Assembly (NCBI RefSeq): GCF_000143685.1
Contig: NC_014328.1
Location: forward strand, 4,526,001-4,590,000
Source of the DNA: Clostridium ljungdahlii DSM 13528
GTDB taxonomy: Bacteria; Bacillota; Clostridia; Clostridiales; Clostridiaceae
DNA length: 64,000 nt
Direction: 5' to 3'
The translations under genes and the position numbers were made by a program. Below the pieces are notes generated by a model. That model did not search any database. It had not been told where the DNA came from and worked only from the letters and a program-made list of their open reading frames with translations. Positions 7,932 to 16,289 of the stretch are shown in pieces. How positions within the stretch are numbered: position 1 is the stretch's first letter; each line of letters starts with the position of its first letter.

Positions 7932-8600
7932 TTAAAGTTTTATTTCAAGTCTATCCAATTTAGCAATTATCTTTAAACTTTTAATCTCAATAGTTTCTGT
8001 TCTTATACCACTTCTGCTGCTAATAAGAAGCACCTTATTACTATCCAATTTCTTTATCTGTCTCAATTCCCTTTTTCCGCTATACTCTACTAGATATATG
8101 GAATTATTATAAATTTCTCCTGTACTATGTACAAAAACTAAATCTCCCCTTTGTATTCTAAATCCTTCCATATCATCACTTTCTACTTGCACATACATCA
8201 CTTTATCCTGAGCATATCCTTCTATTTTATTATCAATCAACGGAAGCTGTCTAAATCCTACTACTGTTCTCATATCATATTTATAAATAGGTACCTTTTT
8301 TAAAACAGATCCAAAAGCTTCACTCCAAACGTCCTGCACTTTTTCCTTCTTAGTTATTGGAGAAGATTTTGGAGTTCTATCTTCTTTATATACTTCCTCT
8401 TCAAAAGACATGGTTATATCATTTATACTTTTACCTAATATTTTGGAAAGTTTATCAATTATATTTTGATTTACTATTCTCTTTCCAGATTCCGCTTCAT
8501 TTATAAATTTCTCTGAAACTCCCAGTTTTTTAGCTAACTGTTTTTGACTAATACCCATTTCAGTTCTTGCTAATTTTATTTTTTGTCCTACTCTATTCAT
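7932..8600 (-). CDS. XRE regulator with S24/LexA-like C-terminal domain lacking the catalytic dyad
   Basis: A 222-residue regulator. Residues 4-60 are a Cro/CI helix-turn-helix (GISQKQLAKKLGVSEKFINE). Residues about 105-222 have the LexA/S24 fold, seen in VQVESDDMEGFRIQRGDLVFV and SIYLVEYSGKRELRQIKKL. In active S24 proteins the first motif reads GDSM, with a nucleophilic Ser; here it is SDDM, so the Ser is Asp143. The general-base Lys position (normally TVKR) appears to be Arg180. Self-cleavage is therefore unlikely, and the domain may act as a ligand or dimerisation module instead. Target genes are unknown. No phage genes are near. Confidence 0.85.
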   Translation of the reverse strand: MNRVGQKIKLARTEMGISQKQLAKKLGVSEKFINEAESGKRIVNQNIIDKLSKILGKSINDITMSFEEEVYKEDRTPKSSPITKKEKVQDVWSEAFGSVLKKVPIYKYDMRTVVGFRQLPLIDNKIEGYAQDKVMYVQVESDDMEGFRIQRGDLVFVHSTGEIYNNSIYLVEYSGKRELRQIKKLDSNKVLLISSRSGIRTETIEIKSLKIIAKLDRLEIKL

Positions 8601-8653
8601 TTTCTCCTCCTAATTTAATAGATTTTGAATAGTATCTTTCTAATTTTGAATTA

Positions 8654-8688
8654 TTATTTGAACTTTGATATTTGAACTTTAAACTTTC
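8654..8688. repeat. Possible R1 fragment
   Basis: ATTATTTGAACTTTGATATTTGAACTTTAAAC resembles, in parts, the end of the R1 repeat read on the opposite strand. It sits in the short gap between the S24-like gene and murI. The match is short and low-complexity. Confidence 0.3.
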
Positions 8689-9473
8689 TATATACTTCCC
8701 TCTTTTAAAAGTTTATAACTCAATTGTATTATAAATTCACTGTCCATAGAATTAAATATTGTCACTTTTCCTGCTTTATTCTTATTATTTTTTATATGAT
8801 ATTTAACAAGCTGTCTTTTAAGTTGCTCTACAGTACCCTTGCTTCCATCTATTATAGGGATGTCCTCATTTAAAATTTTACGTATGCTTTTCTTTACAAA
8901 CGGGTAATGAGTACATCCTAATACCACTGCTGCAATTCCTTCATCTTTTAGTGAATTTAGCTTTTCTTTTAAATAGCCTTCTACTTCCTCTCCTTCTGTC
9001 TTACCCTGTTCAATAAGTTCTACTAAACCAGGACATGGCAGTGGTTGTATCGATGATCTACTTTCATACTTTTTCATAAGATTACTAAACTTTCTTTCTG
9101 AAAGGGTCATAGTAGTTGCCATTATTACTATTTTACCTTTTCTATTAAATTCTACTGCAGGTTTTAAAGCTGGTTCTATGCCTATAATAGGCATAGATTT
9201 GCTATATTTTTTTCTCAAATCTATTATTGCTGCACTAGTTGCAGTATTACAAGCCACAACCAACGCCTTTATGTTCTTTGTTAATAGAAGCTCTACTGCA
9301 TTAAAAGTAAGTCTTTTTACCTCTTCTGCAGTTTTTACCCCATAAGGAGCCATTTTAGAATCTCCAAAATACACAAAATCTTCATTTGATAAGATTTTAA
9401 CTGCTTCTTTTAAAACACTTATTCCACCTATTCCAGAATCAAAAAAACCAATAGGTCTATCTTCTAAATCCAC
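8688..9473 (-). CDS. murI: Glutamate racemase
   Basis: A 261-residue cytoplasmic enzyme that interconverts L- and D-glutamate, supplying D-glutamate for peptidoglycan. The two catalytic cysteines are Cys75 in VVACNTATS and Cys187 in VVLGCTHYPF, each in its family motif, and the N-terminus IGFFDSGIGGISVL is diagnostic. The length is typical. The start is GTG with GAGGTGAT upstream. It is separated from the S24-like gene downstream by 87 bases. The nearest other peptidoglycan gene is murA at 13.1 kb, on the other strand. Confidence 0.97.
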   Translation of the reverse strand: MDLEDRPIGFFDSGIGGISVLKEAVKILSNEDFVYFGDSKMAPYGVKTAEEVKRLTFNAVELLLTKNIKALVVACNTATSAAIIDLRKKYSKSMPIIGIEPALKPAVEFNRKGKIVIMATTMTLSERKFSNLMKKYESRSSIQPLPCPGLVELIEQGKTEGEEVEGYLKEKLNSLKDEGIAAVVLGCTHYPFVKKSIRKILNEDIPIIDGSKGTVEQLKRQLVKYHIKNNKNKAGKVTIFNSMDSEFIIQLSYKLLKEGSI

Positions 9474-9593
9474 TCTATCACCTCATTATTCTAATCAAAA
9501 AACTTTCTATGTTCATTATATATTATACATTTAAACTATACAAAAAAAATCTAAAAAACTAAATTATGAGTATAATTAATCGTTTAAATCTAC

Positions 9594-9607
9594 AACATAA
9601 GTATGTT
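9594..9607. promoter_or_regulatory. 14-bp palindrome upstream of glnA promoter
   Basis: AACATA-AG-TATGTT is a palindrome about 60 bp upstream of the glnA -35 box and about 120 bp from the murI start. It could be a regulator site, but it is short and the region is AT-rich. Confidence 0.25.
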
Positions 9608-9668
9608 ATAAATTTCTTGCTTTCTTATTAATATTGCAATTACAATTATAAATTCCTTCAAAATTCTA

Positions 9669-9697
9669 TTGACATATATCAATATTAATTATAAAAT
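9669..9697 (+). promoter_or_regulatory. Sigma-A type promoter of glnA
   Basis: TTGACA (9669-9674), a 17-base spacer and TAAAAT (9692-9697) match the vegetative consensus well. The implied 5' leader is about 110 bases and contains a small hairpin at 9764-9785 (GAGTAT/ATACTC, ten-base loop) about 30 bases before the start codon. The rest of the 340-base gap from murI holds nothing else I can name. Confidence 0.7.
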
Positions 9698-9814
9698 CAT
9701 AGATATATAAAATTGAGTTATTAAAATAACGAAAGTAGCAATTTATTAGGTGTAAAAATATTAGAGTATTAAAAATGAGATACTCTTCTAATTATTTATA
9801 GGAGGAATGGAATT

Positions 9815-11713
9815 ATGTTAAAAGATCTAGTGTATGTAGTGCCTAAAGAAACGCACTCAGAGGAAAATTTAAAGAAAATGCTAACTGCACATTCAGAAAT
9901 AAAATTTGTGTCCCTTATAGGTATAGATCTTTCTGGTAACAACACTGATGAGAAAATCCCTATTGAGGTCTTTTTGAAAGATATAAATGGCTTTTTAAAT
10001 GGAGCAATTCAAACTGATGGTTCATCTGTAGTTCTTCCAGGAATAGCAACTCTAAACAATGCAAAAGTAGATATGTTGCCTGATCTTGATGTAAATTGGT
10101 ATGTAGAATACAATGACGAAAATGTTGACCTTGAAACAAATAAGCCTGTTGGAACACTGAGAATTCCTTGTTTCCTATATCATGAAAACAAAGCAGTAGA
10201 TTCTAGATACGCTCTAAAAAATTGTGTAGAACATTTCAAATCAAATCTCTTAGACTTATTTAAAAAATACCCTAGTACCATATCATCTTTCGGAATAAAA
10301 TATGAGGATATAGATGATGTAATTGCTACTTGTGCTACAGAACTAGAATTTTGGGTAATGACACCTAACGATAAAGCACACACTGAAGAATTATTCACAT
10401 CTCAGGAACTTCAAGAACAGTATTGGACTAGAACAAAAGGTATAGTAAAAACAGCCTTAGAGAAAACTCTGTTAAATATGAACTTATACGGTTTAAAGCC
10501 TGAAATGGGACATAAAGAAGTAGGCGGTGTAAAGGCTAAAGTAGATAAATCAGGAAACTTCAATCATGTAATGGAACAATTAGAAATAGACTGGAAATAC
10601 TGTACTGCTGTTCAAGCAGCAGATAATGAATTACTTGTAAAAAATATAGTTGAAGAAACTTTTAGAAGCAATGGATTAGATGTTACTTTCCTTGCTAAGC
10701 CTATTGAAGGAGTAGCTGGCAGTGGAGAACATACCCATATAGGAATAGCATTACAGCTTAAAAATGGTAAAGTTATAAATCTATTTTCTTCTACTAAAGA
10801 ACACTTCTTAAGTATTTTTGGATATGCTTCTGTAATGGGAATACTTAAAAACTACGAAGTTATAAATCCTTTTGTTTCTAACACTACTGATTCCCTCAGA
10901 AGATTAAAACCTGGATTTGAAGCACCTATATGTATAGTAACTTCTCTAGGTCACTCTGCAGAGATTCCTTCAAGAAACAGAACTGTACTTATAGGGGTTA
11001 TAAGAGATTCTGCAAATCCTTTAGCTACAAGATTTGAATTAAGAGCTCCAAATCCTCACACAAACACCTATTTAGCTGTAACTACATTATATTTAGCTAT
11101 GATGGACGGAATAAAATATGCAGTTACAAATGAAAAAACAGAAGATGACTTATTAAAGGAACTTTCCAAGAAAGCTGAAGATGATGCAGATTATTTAGAA
11201 AAAGGAAGAGCATATAGAAGTGAGGAAAATGTATTTGAATCCTTTACTGATGAAGAAAGGGTAAGATTATTTGGTACAGCCCCTGCAACTGTATATGAAA
11301 ATCTCAGCGCTCTCGATAAATACCCAGAGAAAAAAGCTGTCCTAACTGCAGAAGGTGTATTAGATGAGAAATTAATAAACAGCTTTAGATTAGGAGCTAC
11401 AACTAGATGGCTAATAGAACTAAATCATAGAATATTAAATGATTACTCCAATGAAATAAGAAATTGTAAGATGTTACATTCCATAGATAAAGCTTTAGAT
11501 CTAGATGTAGCTAATTGGCAAAAAATAAATGACTTAAGATATTACTTAATGAAAGATTCATATTCTAATAAAAGCTTATTTACTAGAATAAAACTTGCAT
11601 CAGAAGCTGGAGATTACGAAGAAGTATCTAAACTTCAAGTAGAAGCTGAAAATAAAATTGCTGAACTCAAAGATTTATACTCAAGTTATAAGAAAAATTT
11701 ATTAGATATCTAA
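9815..11713 (+). CDS. glnA: Glutamine synthetase (long form)
   Basis: A 632-residue glutamine synthetase, forming glutamine from glutamate, ammonia and ATP. The N-terminal beta-grasp region is present (TDGSSVVLPGIATL, with MLPDLD). The catalytic region shows EIDWKYCTAVQAADN, FLAKPIEGVAGSGEHTH and NRTVLIGVIRD followed by TRFELRAPNPHTNTYLA. These elements resemble type I enzymes, but the protein is about 190 residues longer than the usual 440-470, mainly through a helical C-terminal extension (about 440-632) with several Lys/Glu-rich helices. I do not see a standard adenylylation-tyrosine motif. The start has AGGAGG at ideal spacing. Confidence 0.92.
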   Translation: MLKDLVYVVPKETHSEENLKKMLTAHSEIKFVSLIGIDLSGNNTDEKIPIEVFLKDINGFLNGAIQTDGSSVVLPGIATLNNAKVDMLPDLDVNWYVEYNDENVDLETNKPVGTLRIPCFLYHENKAVDSRYALKNCVEHFKSNLLDLFKKYPSTISSFGIKYEDIDDVIATCATELEFWVMTPNDKAHTEELFTSQELQEQYWTRTKGIVKTALEKTLLNMNLYGLKPEMGHKEVGGVKAKVDKSGNFNHVMEQLEIDWKYCTAVQAADNELLVKNIVEETFRSNGLDVTFLAKPIEGVAGSGEHTHIGIALQLKNGKVINLFSSTKEHFLSIFGYASVMGILKNYEVINPFVSNTTDSLRRLKPGFEAPICIVTSLGHSAEIPSRNRTVLIGVIRDSANPLATRFELRAPNPHTNTYLAVTTLYLAMMDGIKYAVTNEKTEDDLLKELSKKAEDDADYLEKGRAYRSEENVFESFTDEERVRLFGTAPATVYENLSALDKYPEKKAVLTAEGVLDEKLINSFRLGATTRWLIELNHRILNDYSNEIRNCKMLHSIDKALDLDVANWQKINDLRYYLMKDSYSNKSLFTRIKLASEAGDYEEVSKLQVEAENKIAELKDLYSSYKKNLLDI

Positions 11714-11721
11714 ATATCAAT

Positions 11722-11896
11722 GAATCTTACTTAGTGGGAAAAGTGACTATGACCAAATCTTTGATTTGATGATAGTCGCTTTCTCTTTAGAGTTTTATTT
11801 CTCTCACTAAGTTTAGATGAATTATCTAGGGGCGTAGCTACTGTTATCTCCCACTTTGATAGAAGTGAGAGTGTTACAGTAGGTAGCCATCAGATA
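11722..11896 (-). repeat. R2 dispersed structured repeat, copy 4 (reverse orientation)
   Basis: Read on the minus strand, module 1 runs from 11896 to 11823: TATCTGATGGCTACCT, a hairpin with CTACTGT/ACAGTAG-type arms and an inner GTGAGAG/CTCCCAC-type pair, AGCTACGCCCCT and closing AGATA. Module 2 follows as a much larger hairpin at 11729-11812 (CACTAAGT/ACTTAGTG outer arms, GACTAT...ATAGTC and CAAATC/GATTTG inner arms). It shares module 1 with the copies at 5.6 and 42.6 kb but its hairpin 2 is unrelated in sequence. It begins nine bases after the glnA stop codon. Confidence 0.65.
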
Positions 11897-11899
11897 AAG

Positions 11900-11932
11900 A
11901 AGGTAGTAAACTTAAAGTCTACTACCTTTTTA
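11900..11932. terminator. Intrinsic terminator
   Basis: AAGGTAGTA pairs with TACTACCTT across an 11-base loop, followed by TTT. It lies between glnA and the convergent LigT-like gene. The R2 copy separates it from the glnA stop. Confidence 0.75.
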
Positions 11933-11943
11933 ATCAAATTATA

Positions 11944-12492
11944 TTAAAAATCCCTTAAAGGAAAATTTTTTATAAGTGTTTCCTTTCTATTATTTATAGG
12001 TTTCCAAAGTGCTATTCTATCTATTCGAGCCATTTTATAAGTTTCATCTTTTTTCCCATTATTACAAGCTGAAACATACTCTTTGGATGTCAATTCCTTA
12101 ATGGAGTAATTTGTATTTGCAAGTACAGTATGTAAACCCCAATCATTTCCATTTTCTTTAACATCAAACTTATAAAGCTTTAAAGTTTCATTTATCTGTC
12201 TTGCCAGTCTTATTACATATCCTTTATTTTCTACCTTTAAATTAACAGACTTATAAGATTGATTAAAACAAATAGCTTCATTCACTTTTACTTTAAACTT
12301 CTTATAAGGTTTTAATATATCAGAAACAATCTTAGTAAATTTCTCTATATCTGGATTTTCCACAGCTCCAAGAGTTATATGTAAAGGTGGTATATTTTTA
12401 TACAGTCTATACTTTCTACATATATTCCTTTGTATATGCTCAATATAAGAATAAGAATCCTTATCAAACAAAGCTACTAAATAATATTTCAT
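11944..12492 (-). CDS. 2H phosphoesterase / LigT-like (2'-5' RNA ligase family)
   Basis: A 182-residue protein of the 2H superfamily, which acts on 2',3'-cyclic or 2'-5' phosphodiester bonds in RNA or nucleotides. The first catalytic motif is His38-x-Thr40 in PPLHITLG. The second half of the fold has DWGLHTVLAN, where His121 is present but the residue two positions later is Val, not the expected Thr/Ser. Activity may therefore be altered, or the true motif may be shifted by one. The natural substrate is unknown for such small bacterial members. It stands alone, converging on glnA. Confidence 0.75.
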   Translation of the reverse strand: MKYYLVALFDKDSYSYIEHIQRNICRKYRLYKNIPPLHITLGAVENPDIEKFTKIVSDILKPYKKFKVKVNEAICFNQSYKSVNLKVENKGYVIRLARQINETLKLYKFDVKENGNDWGLHTVLANTNYSIKELTSKEYVSACNNGKKDETYKMARIDRIALWKPINNRKETLIKNFPLRDF

Positions 12493-12668
12493 TATTTTCT
12501 CAATCCCCCAAATTAATTTTACAAAAATGTATAGTATGTAACTAACATTATATCACATAATTATCATTCTTATAGCATTAAAAATTACCAGTAATTATAG
12601 GTATATAAAATATGTCTAAGTGTAAAAATACTAATGTTATAAAATTTACAAAAAGAAAGAGGTGAAAT

Positions 12669-12703
12669 CCTGCTTTAAAATATATTTATCTTTTAAAAGC
12701 AGG
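12669..12703 (+). promoter_or_regulatory. Hairpin covering the ribosome binding site of the DUF1540 gene
   Basis: CCTGCTTT at 12669 pairs with AAAGCAGG at 12696-12703, extended inward by an AAAA/TTTT pair. The 3' arm contains the AGG of the AGGTG ribosome site, five bases ahead of the ATG at 12710. A second purine run (AAGAGGTG) lies just upstream of the hairpin. Translational control by opening of the hairpin is plausible (inference). Confidence 0.5.
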
Positions 12704-12709
12704 TGTATT

Positions 12710-12877
12710 ATGAATAATACTGAAAATAATAGTATTGGATGTATAGTAAATGAATGCAGATTTCATGCAAAGAATACAAACTATTGCACTCTCGACAAAA
12801 TACAAGTTACAAAGCATGAATCTATGGCTAAAGACGTACAATGTACTGACTGTGGTAGTTTTATGAAACAAGAATAA
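12710..12877 (+). CDS. DUF1540 small cysteine-rich protein
   Basis: A 55-residue protein with the DUF1540 pattern: SIGCIVNECRFHAKNTNYCTLDKIQV and then CTDCGSF. The Cys-x4-Cys, the later single Cys and the CxxC suggest one small zinc or metal site. Clostridial DUF1540 proteins are often found in spores or have one or two copies of this unit; here there is one. Function is unknown. I start at the ATG at 12710 rather than an in-frame GTG at 12662, because the family's sequence begins there and AGGTG is in place. Confidence 0.85.
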   Translation: MNNTENNSIGCIVNECRFHAKNTNYCTLDKIQVTKHESMAKDVQCTDCGSFMKQE

Positions 12878-12912
12878 TTATTCTCCACAGTATCTATCTT
12901 AAACAATAAAAA

Positions 12913-12962
12913 CTTAAAATTAGAGCCCAGCTTTGTCATTAAAGCTGGGCTCTAATTTTAAG
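12913..12962. terminator. Very strong 22-bp stem-loop terminator
   Basis: The two 22-base arms are perfectly complementary, with a GC-rich core (AGAGCCCAGCTTT/AAAGCTGGGCTCT) and a six-base loop GTCATT; the AT-rich flanks give T runs on both strands. It ends the DUF1540 transcript. Confidence 0.9.
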
Positions 12963-13030
12963 AATAATTGATCTCACTTATATTATAATTTAAGAGTATC
13001 ATTCATATTTTCAAATTTTATGTTAAAATA

Positions 13031-13061
13031 ACACAAAATTATGATATAATAAATTTTGTGT
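13031..13061 (+). promoter_or_regulatory. Inverted repeat around the murA -10 box
   Basis: ACACAAAATT (13031-13040) and AATTTTGTGT (13052-13061) are perfect inverted arms. The 11 bases between them contain TATAAT (13045-13050), a consensus -10 element; the -35 at the right distance is weak (GTTAAA). A protein binding both arms would sit on the promoter of murA. Confidence 0.55.
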
Positions 13062-13131
13062 AATATGAATTAAATTTGAGATTTTCTAAACTTTATATAA
13101 ATATAAATTTGTGATAAGGATGGATACGTGA

Positions 13132-14394
13132 ATGGATAAATTGGTAATTAATGGTGGAAGGCCTCTTTCCGGTTTTATAGAAATTAACGGTGCAAAAAAT
13201 GCTGCTGTGGCAATATTACCGGCATCAATAATGGCCAGTAAAGGACTATGCTCAATTGATAATATACCTAATATAGAAGACGTCCACTGCATAGAAAGAA
13301 TTCTTGAAAGTTTAGGCTGCGAAATAAAAACAGGTAAAAATTCAGTAGTAATTGATAGTACTACTATAAATAGTATAGATGCAAACACTGATGATGTACG
13401 AAAAATGAGAGCTTCTTATTATCTCATAGGCGCACTGCTGGGCAGATTTAAAAAAGCTAGGGTTGAACTGCCAGGAGGATGCCCTATAGGGGTTAGACCT
13501 ATAGATCAGCATATAAAAGGATTTGAAGCTTTAGGCGCCCAAGTTAAAATTAAACACGGTTGTGTATTAGTAGAAGCTAAAAAATTGATTGGAACAAGTA
13601 TATTTTTTGACGTAGTAAGCGTAGGAGCCACTATAAACGTAATGTTAGCTGCTTCCCTTGCAGAAGGTGTAACTACCTTAGAAAATGTAGCAAAAGAACC
13701 CCACGTAGTAGATGTAGCAAATTTCTTAAATAGCATGGGTGCAAATATAAAAGGTGCAGGCACTGATATAATAAGAATAGTAGGGGTTAAAGAACTAAAA
13801 GGTTGCTCCTATAGTGTTATACCAGATCAAATAGAAGCTGGTACATATATGATTGCAGCAGCAGCTTGCGGTGGAGAAGTAGTTGTACAAAATGTTATAC
13901 CTAAACACCTGGAATCTATATCAGCAAAGCTTATAGAAATGGGAGCTGAGGTAATAGAAGATGGTGATTCTGTTACTGTAAAATCAAGTGGAAAATTAAA
14001 GGGTGTAAATATAAAAACCCAACCTTACCCTGGATTTCCTACAGATGTACAACAACCTTTAAGTACTCTTTTAACCGTAGCAGAAGGAAGAAGCATTATA
14101 AATGAAAGTATATGGGAAAGTAGATTTAAGCATGTAGATGAGCTCAAAAAAATGGGTGCCAATATTAAAGTAGAAGGTAGAACCGCTATTATAGATGGCG
14201 TAAGTAAGCTCAGTGGAGCTATTGTAAAAGCAACAGACTTAAGAGCTGGTGCTGCAATGGTTATAGCTGGCCTTATTGCCGAGGGCACTACTGAAGTTTT
14301 AAGTATTAAGCACATTGATAGAGGATACCCCAACATAGAAGATAAATTTAGAGCTCTAGGTGCCGATATAAAGAGAGTATCTTATTCTGAGTAA
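13132..14394 (+). CDS. murA: UDP-N-acetylglucosamine 1-carboxyvinyltransferase
   Basis: A 420-residue enzyme of the first committed step of peptidoglycan synthesis: transfer of enolpyruvate from PEP to UDP-GlcNAc. [11 protein letters not shown] near residue 22 is the substrate-binding motif. The catalytic Cys is Cys117 in [11 protein letters not shown], so the enzyme should be fosfomycin-sensitive; the alternative Asp form is not present. The inverted-alpha/beta barrel repeats are complete. Firmicutes often hold two murA paralogues and I cannot tell which this is. It precedes walJ on the same strand with a 29-base gap, which suggests one transcript. Confidence 0.97.
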   Translation: MDKLVINGGRPLSGFIEINGAKNAAVAILPASIMASKGLCSIDNIPNIEDVHCIERILESLGCEIKTGKNSVVIDSTTINSIDANTDDVRKMRASYYLIGALLGRFKKARVELPGGCPIGVRPIDQHIKGFEALGAQVKIKHGCVLVEAKKLIGTSIFFDVVSVGATINVMLAASLAEGVTTLENVAKEPHVVDVANFLNSMGANIKGAGTDIIRIVGVKELKGCSYSVIPDQIEAGTYMIAAAACGGEVVVQNVIPKHLESISAKLIEMGAEVIEDGDSVTVKSSGKLKGVNIKTQPYPGFPTDVQQPLSTLLTVAEGRSIINESIWESRFKHVDELKKMGANIKVEGRTAIIDGVSKLSGAIVKATDLRAGAAMVIAGLIAEGTTEVLSIKHIDRGYPNIEDKFRALGADIKRVSYSE

Positions 14395-14423
14395 TACAAA
14401 TATTGTTAATAGGGAGATTTATT

Positions 14424-15209
14424 ATGATTTTTTGTCCTTTATACAGCGGCAGCAGTGGAAATTCCATATTTATAGCATCTGATAATGCTAAAATTCTGAT
14501 AGATGCAGGACTTTCTGGTAAAAGTATAGAAAATGCTCTTTTAAAAATTGGACATAAGCCAAATGACATAGACGCCATACTAGTTACCCATGAACACAGT
14601 GACCATATTAAAGGTGTAGGTGTGTTATCTAGGAAATATGATATACCTATATATGCAAACACCCTTACCTGGAAAGCCATGTTAAAATCTATAGGCAAGA
14701 TAAAAGAGCATAATATTAAAATAATTTATGACAATTATATAAACATAAAAGACATGGACATAGTAAGTTATGGTATATCCCATGATGCTGCAGATCCTTA
14801 TGGATATGCAGTTAACTGCAAAAACAAGAAAGCATGTGTAGCAACAGACTTAGGTTTTATGTCAGATCACATCAAAGATATATTAAAAGATTCAGATTTA
14901 ATTCTTTTAGAAAGTAACCACGATGTAGAAATGTTAAAGTTTGGACCTTATCCCTATGATTTAAAAAGGAGAATTCTAAGTAAAGTAGGTCACTTATCTA
15001 ATGATGACTGTGGAATGGTCATCCCAGACATTTTAAATGGAAAATTCAAAAGAATTATTTTAGGACATTTAAGTAAAATAAATAATTATCCTGAATTGGC
15101 CTATGAAACTGTAACAAATAGTTTAAGAGAATGCGGTATTAAATTAAATACTGATGTAAGTATATCCATGGCAAGACGTGATCAGCCCAGCAATTATATA
15201 AGCTTTTAA
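14424..15209 (+). CDS. walJ: WalJ/YycJ-type metallo-beta-lactamase-fold hydrolase
   Basis: A 261-residue cytoplasmic MBL-fold protein. It has the family N-terminus CPLYSGSSGNSIFI, the metal motif THEHSDH near residue 60, and downstream His/Asp ligands in VATDLGFMSD, LLESNHD and LGHLSK. In bacilli YycJ (WalJ) lies in the walRK operon and influences cell-wall and replication coordination. Here no walRK is present. The start at 14424 is chosen because GGGAG lies seven bases upstream; an earlier in-frame TTG lacks one. The CxxH/CxxC gene follows, as in Bacillus. Confidence 0.9.
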   Translation: MIFCPLYSGSSGNSIFIASDNAKILIDAGLSGKSIENALLKIGHKPNDIDAILVTHEHSDHIKGVGVLSRKYDIPIYANTLTWKAMLKSIGKIKEHNIKIIYDNYINIKDMDIVSYGISHDAADPYGYAVNCKNKKACVATDLGFMSDHIKDILKDSDLILLESNHDVEMLKFGPYPYDLKRRILSKVGHLSNDDCGMVIPDILNGKFKRIILGHLSKINNYPELAYETVTNSLRECGIKLNTDVSISMARRDQPSNYISF

Positions 15210-15272
15210 AAGTATGGGAGGGTTTTATACCGTTAATTTTGTCTTGTGAAAACTGTCAGGAGTGATATTAGA

Positions 15273-15434
15273 ATGGAAAGAGAAACTACATACTGCTGTG
15301 ATCATCATGTTGACATAGCTTTTGATGACTTTTTGGTGGATAATGAAACTTTTCCCTATTTGGTGAATATAACAGGTCATAAGTGTACTTATTGCAACAA
15401 AGAGGCCTCTTACGCCTTAAAATCAAGACCTTAA
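15273..15434 (+). CDS. CxxH/CxxC small protein (BA_5709/TIGR04129 family)
   Basis: A 53-residue protein with CCDHH near the N-terminus and CTYC near the C-terminus, the pattern that defines the CxxH/CxxC family found next to yycJ in Bacillus. The four ligands should bind one zinc. Here too it lies directly downstream of walJ, 63 bases away, which supports the assignment. Start: ATG at 15273 with AGGAG ten bases upstream. The function is unknown. Confidence 0.82.
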   Translation: MERETTYCCDHHVDIAFDDFLVDNETFPYLVNITGHKCTYCNKEASYALKSRP

Positions 15435-15632
15435 AAAGGAATTGCAAAATATAATAATTTTTATTATAATACCTCAGTATAGGTTTTTTATTAAAGAGAT
15501 TTTTAACTTAGACAAAATATTTAAAATAGAAGATAAATGTGGTTGTTTTAGGCAAAGGCTAGCATTGTATTAATACAAATTAGTCCTTAAATTAGAACAC
15601 CTATATATTTATCTGTAGTTTGAAGGGAGGTA

Positions 15633-15657
15633 CTGCTGTAAAAAATGTATGCAGCAG
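15633..15657 (+). promoter_or_regulatory. Hairpin next to the SEC-C gene's ribosome binding site
   Basis: CTGCTG pairs with CAGCAG across a 13-base loop; the 3' arm overlaps the AGGA ribosome site of the gene starting at 15666. A stronger GGGAGG lies just before the hairpin and would serve only a five-codon frame. The arrangement echoes the one before the DUF1540 gene. The rest of the 230-base gap holds a weak ACCT/AGGT stem and a 14-bp palindrome TTGTATTAATACAA at 15565-15578. Confidence 0.35.
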
Positions 15658-15665
15658 GATAAAGT

Positions 15666-16166
15666 ATGAGTTTGTATGAAGATTGGACAAATATGGTTGT
15701 AAATTTTGTAAAGTCAAAAGGTGAAGCTGCCTTTTGGAAAGAATATGGCTCAATTGAAAAAAATATTTATACAAAAATTTTATCTGAACATGAGGGCACT
15801 ATAGATGGAGCTATAAAGGATTTAGCAAAAAAATTTGAAACTTCAGAAGTATTTTTTATGGGATTTTTAGATGGAATAAATGACAGTCTTGAAAAACCTT
15901 TAGTTCTTGAAGACTTAAATGTAGATTCAAAGATTGCTATAAAAATTAATTTTGAAAAATTGTACTTTAACATGTTAGATGCCAAAGCTGATTATCTGTA
16001 TGATCTTCCTCAGTGGGAGTCTATATTTTCAAATCAAAAAAGAAGAGAAATACATAAACAATGGGTTTCTTCTAAAACCATAGTAAATAAAACTAAGGTT
16101 GGTAGAAATGATCCTTGTCCATGCGGCAGCGGTAAAAAGTATAAACAATGCTGTGGCAAAAAATAA
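15666..16166 (+). CDS. SEC-C motif protein
   Basis: A 166-residue protein ending in [19 protein letters not shown], the SEC-C zinc-binding motif (CxCx8CC) known from the SecA C-terminus and from many stand-alone proteins. Residues 1-140 are mostly helical and acidic, and resemble an uncharacterised helical domain seen with SEC-C in clostridia. A role in protein handling is commonly supposed but not shown. The gene has its own terminator and no operon partner. Confidence 0.85.
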   Translation: MSLYEDWTNMVVNFVKSKGEAAFWKEYGSIEKNIYTKILSEHEGTIDGAIKDLAKKFETSEVFFMGFLDGINDSLEKPLVLEDLNVDSKIAIKINFEKLYFNMLDAKADYLYDLPQWESIFSNQKRREIHKQWVSSKTIVNKTKVGRNDPCPCGSGKKYKQCCGKK

Positions 16167-16190
16167 GCATATGATTTTCATGTTTAATTT

Positions 16191-16230
16191 GGAGTAAGCT
16201 TTTTAAAGTTTGCTCCATTTTTATTATTAT
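16191..16230 (+). terminator. Intrinsic terminator
   Basis: GGAGTAAGC and GTTTGCTCC arms around TTTTTAAA, followed by ATTTTTATTATT. It ends the SEC-C gene. Confidence 0.75.
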
Positions 16231-16289
16231 ATTATATGTATTATTATTAAATAAACCTTAAGTTTTCATAAAGGAGGGATTTTATAAAT

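Noticed and set aside
7932..8600. Prophage repressor
   Set aside because: The CI/LexA-like architecture suggests it, but no integrase, structural or other phage genes occur around it.
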